This document shows positions 5,383 through 6,492 of a DNA stretch of 6,492 bases, piece after piece. Origin of the DNA: Candidatus Sodaliphilus fimicaballi. GTDB lineage: Bacteria; Bacteroidota; Bacteroidia; Bacteroidales; Muribaculaceae. The notes beneath the pieces were generated by a model that worked only from the letters and a program-made list of their open reading frames with translations, ran no database searches and had not been told where the DNA came from. Position numbers and translations under genes: made by a program. The stretch's first letter is position 1. Each line of letters begins with the position of its first letter. Where the stretch lies: NCBI GenBank assembly GCA_018065165.1, contig JAGHTV010000260.1, positions 1 through 6,492 on the forward strand, in the 5' to 3' direction.

Positions 5383-6015
5383 TTACGCATTTTGTTCCAG
5401 TTGCGAATATATTTGCTGATATTTTACCTTGAGAGCCTCGGGCTGCTTTAACAACTCGCGATACTCGGCCAGACGTGTTGCATTGGCACTCTCAGGTATC
5501 CACAGCTTGAGGTATCCGCCCTCGGCATATTTCTCGGCCATGTGCTCGATGAAGCGTTGGTATTGCTCCTGTTCGTTCATCGTGGGGTAGTGTGCCTGGG
5601 TGTACTGGATGGTGCGGCGTATTATGGTGTCGCCGTCAATCTGGCGGTCGCTCTCGGCAATGATGCGTCCATATATGGTGCGAGGTTCGTGGTCGCTCGA
5701 TGCACGATGGTCCTCGGCAGCGTCGGCCATGATGTCAATTTGCTCGGGGGTGAACCACTGCAGCAGTCGCTTGTCCTCACGCATCATGCGGGCACTCACC
5801 ACATGGTGCAACTTGCGTCCCTCGCACAGGCCCACATCGTGGTAGGCTGCAGCCACCAGCAGCATGTTGCAGTCAACCTGGGGATAGTGTTCGGCCAGTT
5901 GCAGGCTCGTTTCCATCACATAGTGAGCATGGTCGCGCTGGTGACCAGCATCGTGGTGGTCATAGAGTGGTATGATCTCCTGCTCGAGAAATTGCCTTAT
6001 CTCCTCGTTTATCAT
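5383..6015 (-). CDS. HD-domain phosphohydrolase of unknown substrate
   Basis: This is a 210-residue cytoplasmic HD-superfamily protein with no signal peptide or membrane segment. Metal-binding residues are visible in order: His29 in the QRDHAHYV stretch, His59-Asp60 in AAAYHDVGL, then His70/His71 and His103 (AEDHRAS), and Asp123 in IIAESDRQID. The H...HD...D pattern is complete, so it should be an active metal-dependent phosphohydrolase, for instance on a nucleotide or another phosphoester. The rest of the protein is helical and highly charged. It starts 9 bp after the rpiB stop codon and is followed by a strong terminator, so the two genes are very probably co-transcribed. The neighbour points loosely to sugar-phosphate or nucleotide metabolism, but shared transcription is not proof of a shared pathway. 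I do not recognise a characterised orthologue. Confidence 0.88.
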   Translation of the reverse strand: MINEEIRQFLEQEIIPLYDHHDAGHQRDHAHYVMETSLQLAEHYPQVDCNMLLVAAAYHDVGLCEGRKLHHVVSARMMREDKRLLQWFTPEQIDIMADAAEDHRASSDHEPRTIYGRIIAESDRQIDGDTIIRRTIQYTQAHYPTMNEQEQYQRFIEHMAEKYAEGGYLKLWIPESANATRLAEYRELLKQPEALKVKYQQIYSQLEQNA

Positions 6016-6024
6016 ATAGTAGTG

Positions 6025-6483
6025 TTACTTTACGGGAATCTTGTCGATGCGACGGCAGTGGCGTCCGCCCTCAAATGGTGTAGTGAGGTAGGTCTTCACA
6101 ATTTCGATGGCCTGCTCGTTGCTCAGGAAACGGCCAGGCATGGCCAGTATGTTGGCATCGTTGTGCTGGCGAGCCAGCGATGCAATCTCGGGAATCCAGC
6201 ATAGTGCCGAGCGTATGCCTTGATGCTTGTTTACTGTCATGTTGATGCCCTCACCGCTACCGCATATTGCTATGCCGGGATAGCACTCGCCACTCTCTAC
6301 TGCCAGTGCACAGGGATGAGCAAAGTCGGGATAGTCACAACTGTCCTCGTTGTAGGTGCCAAAGTCCTTGTAGGCAATGCCTTGCTCGTCGAGAAACTTG
6401 ATTACTGCTTGCTTTGTTGCCCAGCCGGCGTGGTCACTGCACAGTGCCACGGGCTTACCTGTTTGAATGATTGTATTGTCCAT
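6025..6483 (-). CDS. rpiB: Ribose-5-phosphate isomerase B
   Basis: This enzyme interconverts ribose 5-phosphate and ribulose 5-phosphate in the non-oxidative pentose phosphate pathway, in the cytoplasm. The 152-residue length is normal for the RpiB/LacA/LacB family. The signatures are all present: CSDHAG with Asp17 and His18 near the N-terminus, CGSGEGINMTVNKHQGIRSALC with the catalytic base Cys74, ARQHNDANILAMPGR at 104-118, and GGRHCRRIDKI near the C-terminus. The CGSGEG form is usual for Bacteroidales RpiB, whereas E. coli has CGTGIG. Allose-6-phosphate isomerase activity is known for some family members and is possible. Only 9 bases remain upstream of the start, so the promoter or a preceding gene is out of view. 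In several Bacteroidales the preceding gene is transketolase, which would fit. Confidence 0.95.
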   Translation of the reverse strand: MDNTIIQTGKPVALCSDHAGWATKQAVIKFLDEQGIAYKDFGTYNEDSCDYPDFAHPCALAVESGECYPGIAICGSGEGINMTVNKHQGIRSALCWIPEIASLARQHNDANILAMPGRFLSNEQAIEIVKTYLTTPFEGGRHCRRIDKIPVK

Positions 6484-6492
6484 ATTTTAAGG

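Noticed and set aside
5542..6204. Long plus-strand open frame (220 codons) opposite the HD and rpiB genes
   Set aside because: It lies wholly antisense to two genes with full sets of family motifs, shows no recognisable motif of its own, and is explained by the codon usage of the real genes.

Overview
The window looks like a chromosomal segment of a Bacteroidales bacterium (Bacteroidota). A gut lineage such as Muribaculaceae, Prevotella or Bacteroides is plausible, but the family cannot be fixed from this sequence. The evidence is the set of protein types (a long-form RluA-like pseudouridine synthase with a cysteine-bearing N-terminal half, a secreted GHL10-type glycosidase, an RpiB of the Bacteroidales kind), start codons without clear Shine-Dalgarno sequences, and one promoter -7 box matching the Bacteroidota consensus TAnnTTTG. 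All six recognisable genes lie on the minus strand, so transcription runs from high to low coordinates.

From right to left: (i) 6483-5383 is a two-gene unit of ribose-5-phosphate isomerase B (rpiB) and an HD-domain phosphohydrolase, 9 bp apart, closed by a strong intrinsic terminator (5326-5362). (ii) A promoter-like box (5315-5322) sits just beyond that terminator. It leads into a second two-gene unit of an exported GHL10-type glycoside hydrolase and an exported serine hydrolase of the beta-lactamase/PBP superfamily, 11 bp apart, ending at a second intrinsic terminator (2542-2568). Co-transcription of two exported enzymes of these families suggests cell-wall glycan/peptide turnover. (iii) 2590-1528 is an AT-rich accessory island. 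It holds a small Y1 HUH (IS200/RAYT-like) transposase gene bracketed by two ~90-bp arms in mirror-image orientation. Each arm has three hairpins in the same order. An array of 38-bp direct tandem repeats abuts the left arm, and one decayed extra palindrome lies beyond the right arm. (iv) 1527-1 is the 5' 509 codons of an RluA-family pseudouridine synthase whose end lies outside the window.

The most noteworthy structure is the transposase island. Five copies of a palindrome CGCCC-loop-GGGCG each carry a 4-nt foot (ATAT, GTAT or GTAG), and all point in toward the gene in the sense of REP sequences around RAYT genes. The transposase keeps the HUH motif and the catalytic tyrosine, but has Lys where related IS200/IS605 enzymes have the metal-contacting Gln four residues after the tyrosine. 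This could be a Bacteroidota REP/RAYT-like system. Whether the palindromes are scattered elsewhere in the genome cannot be seen from here.
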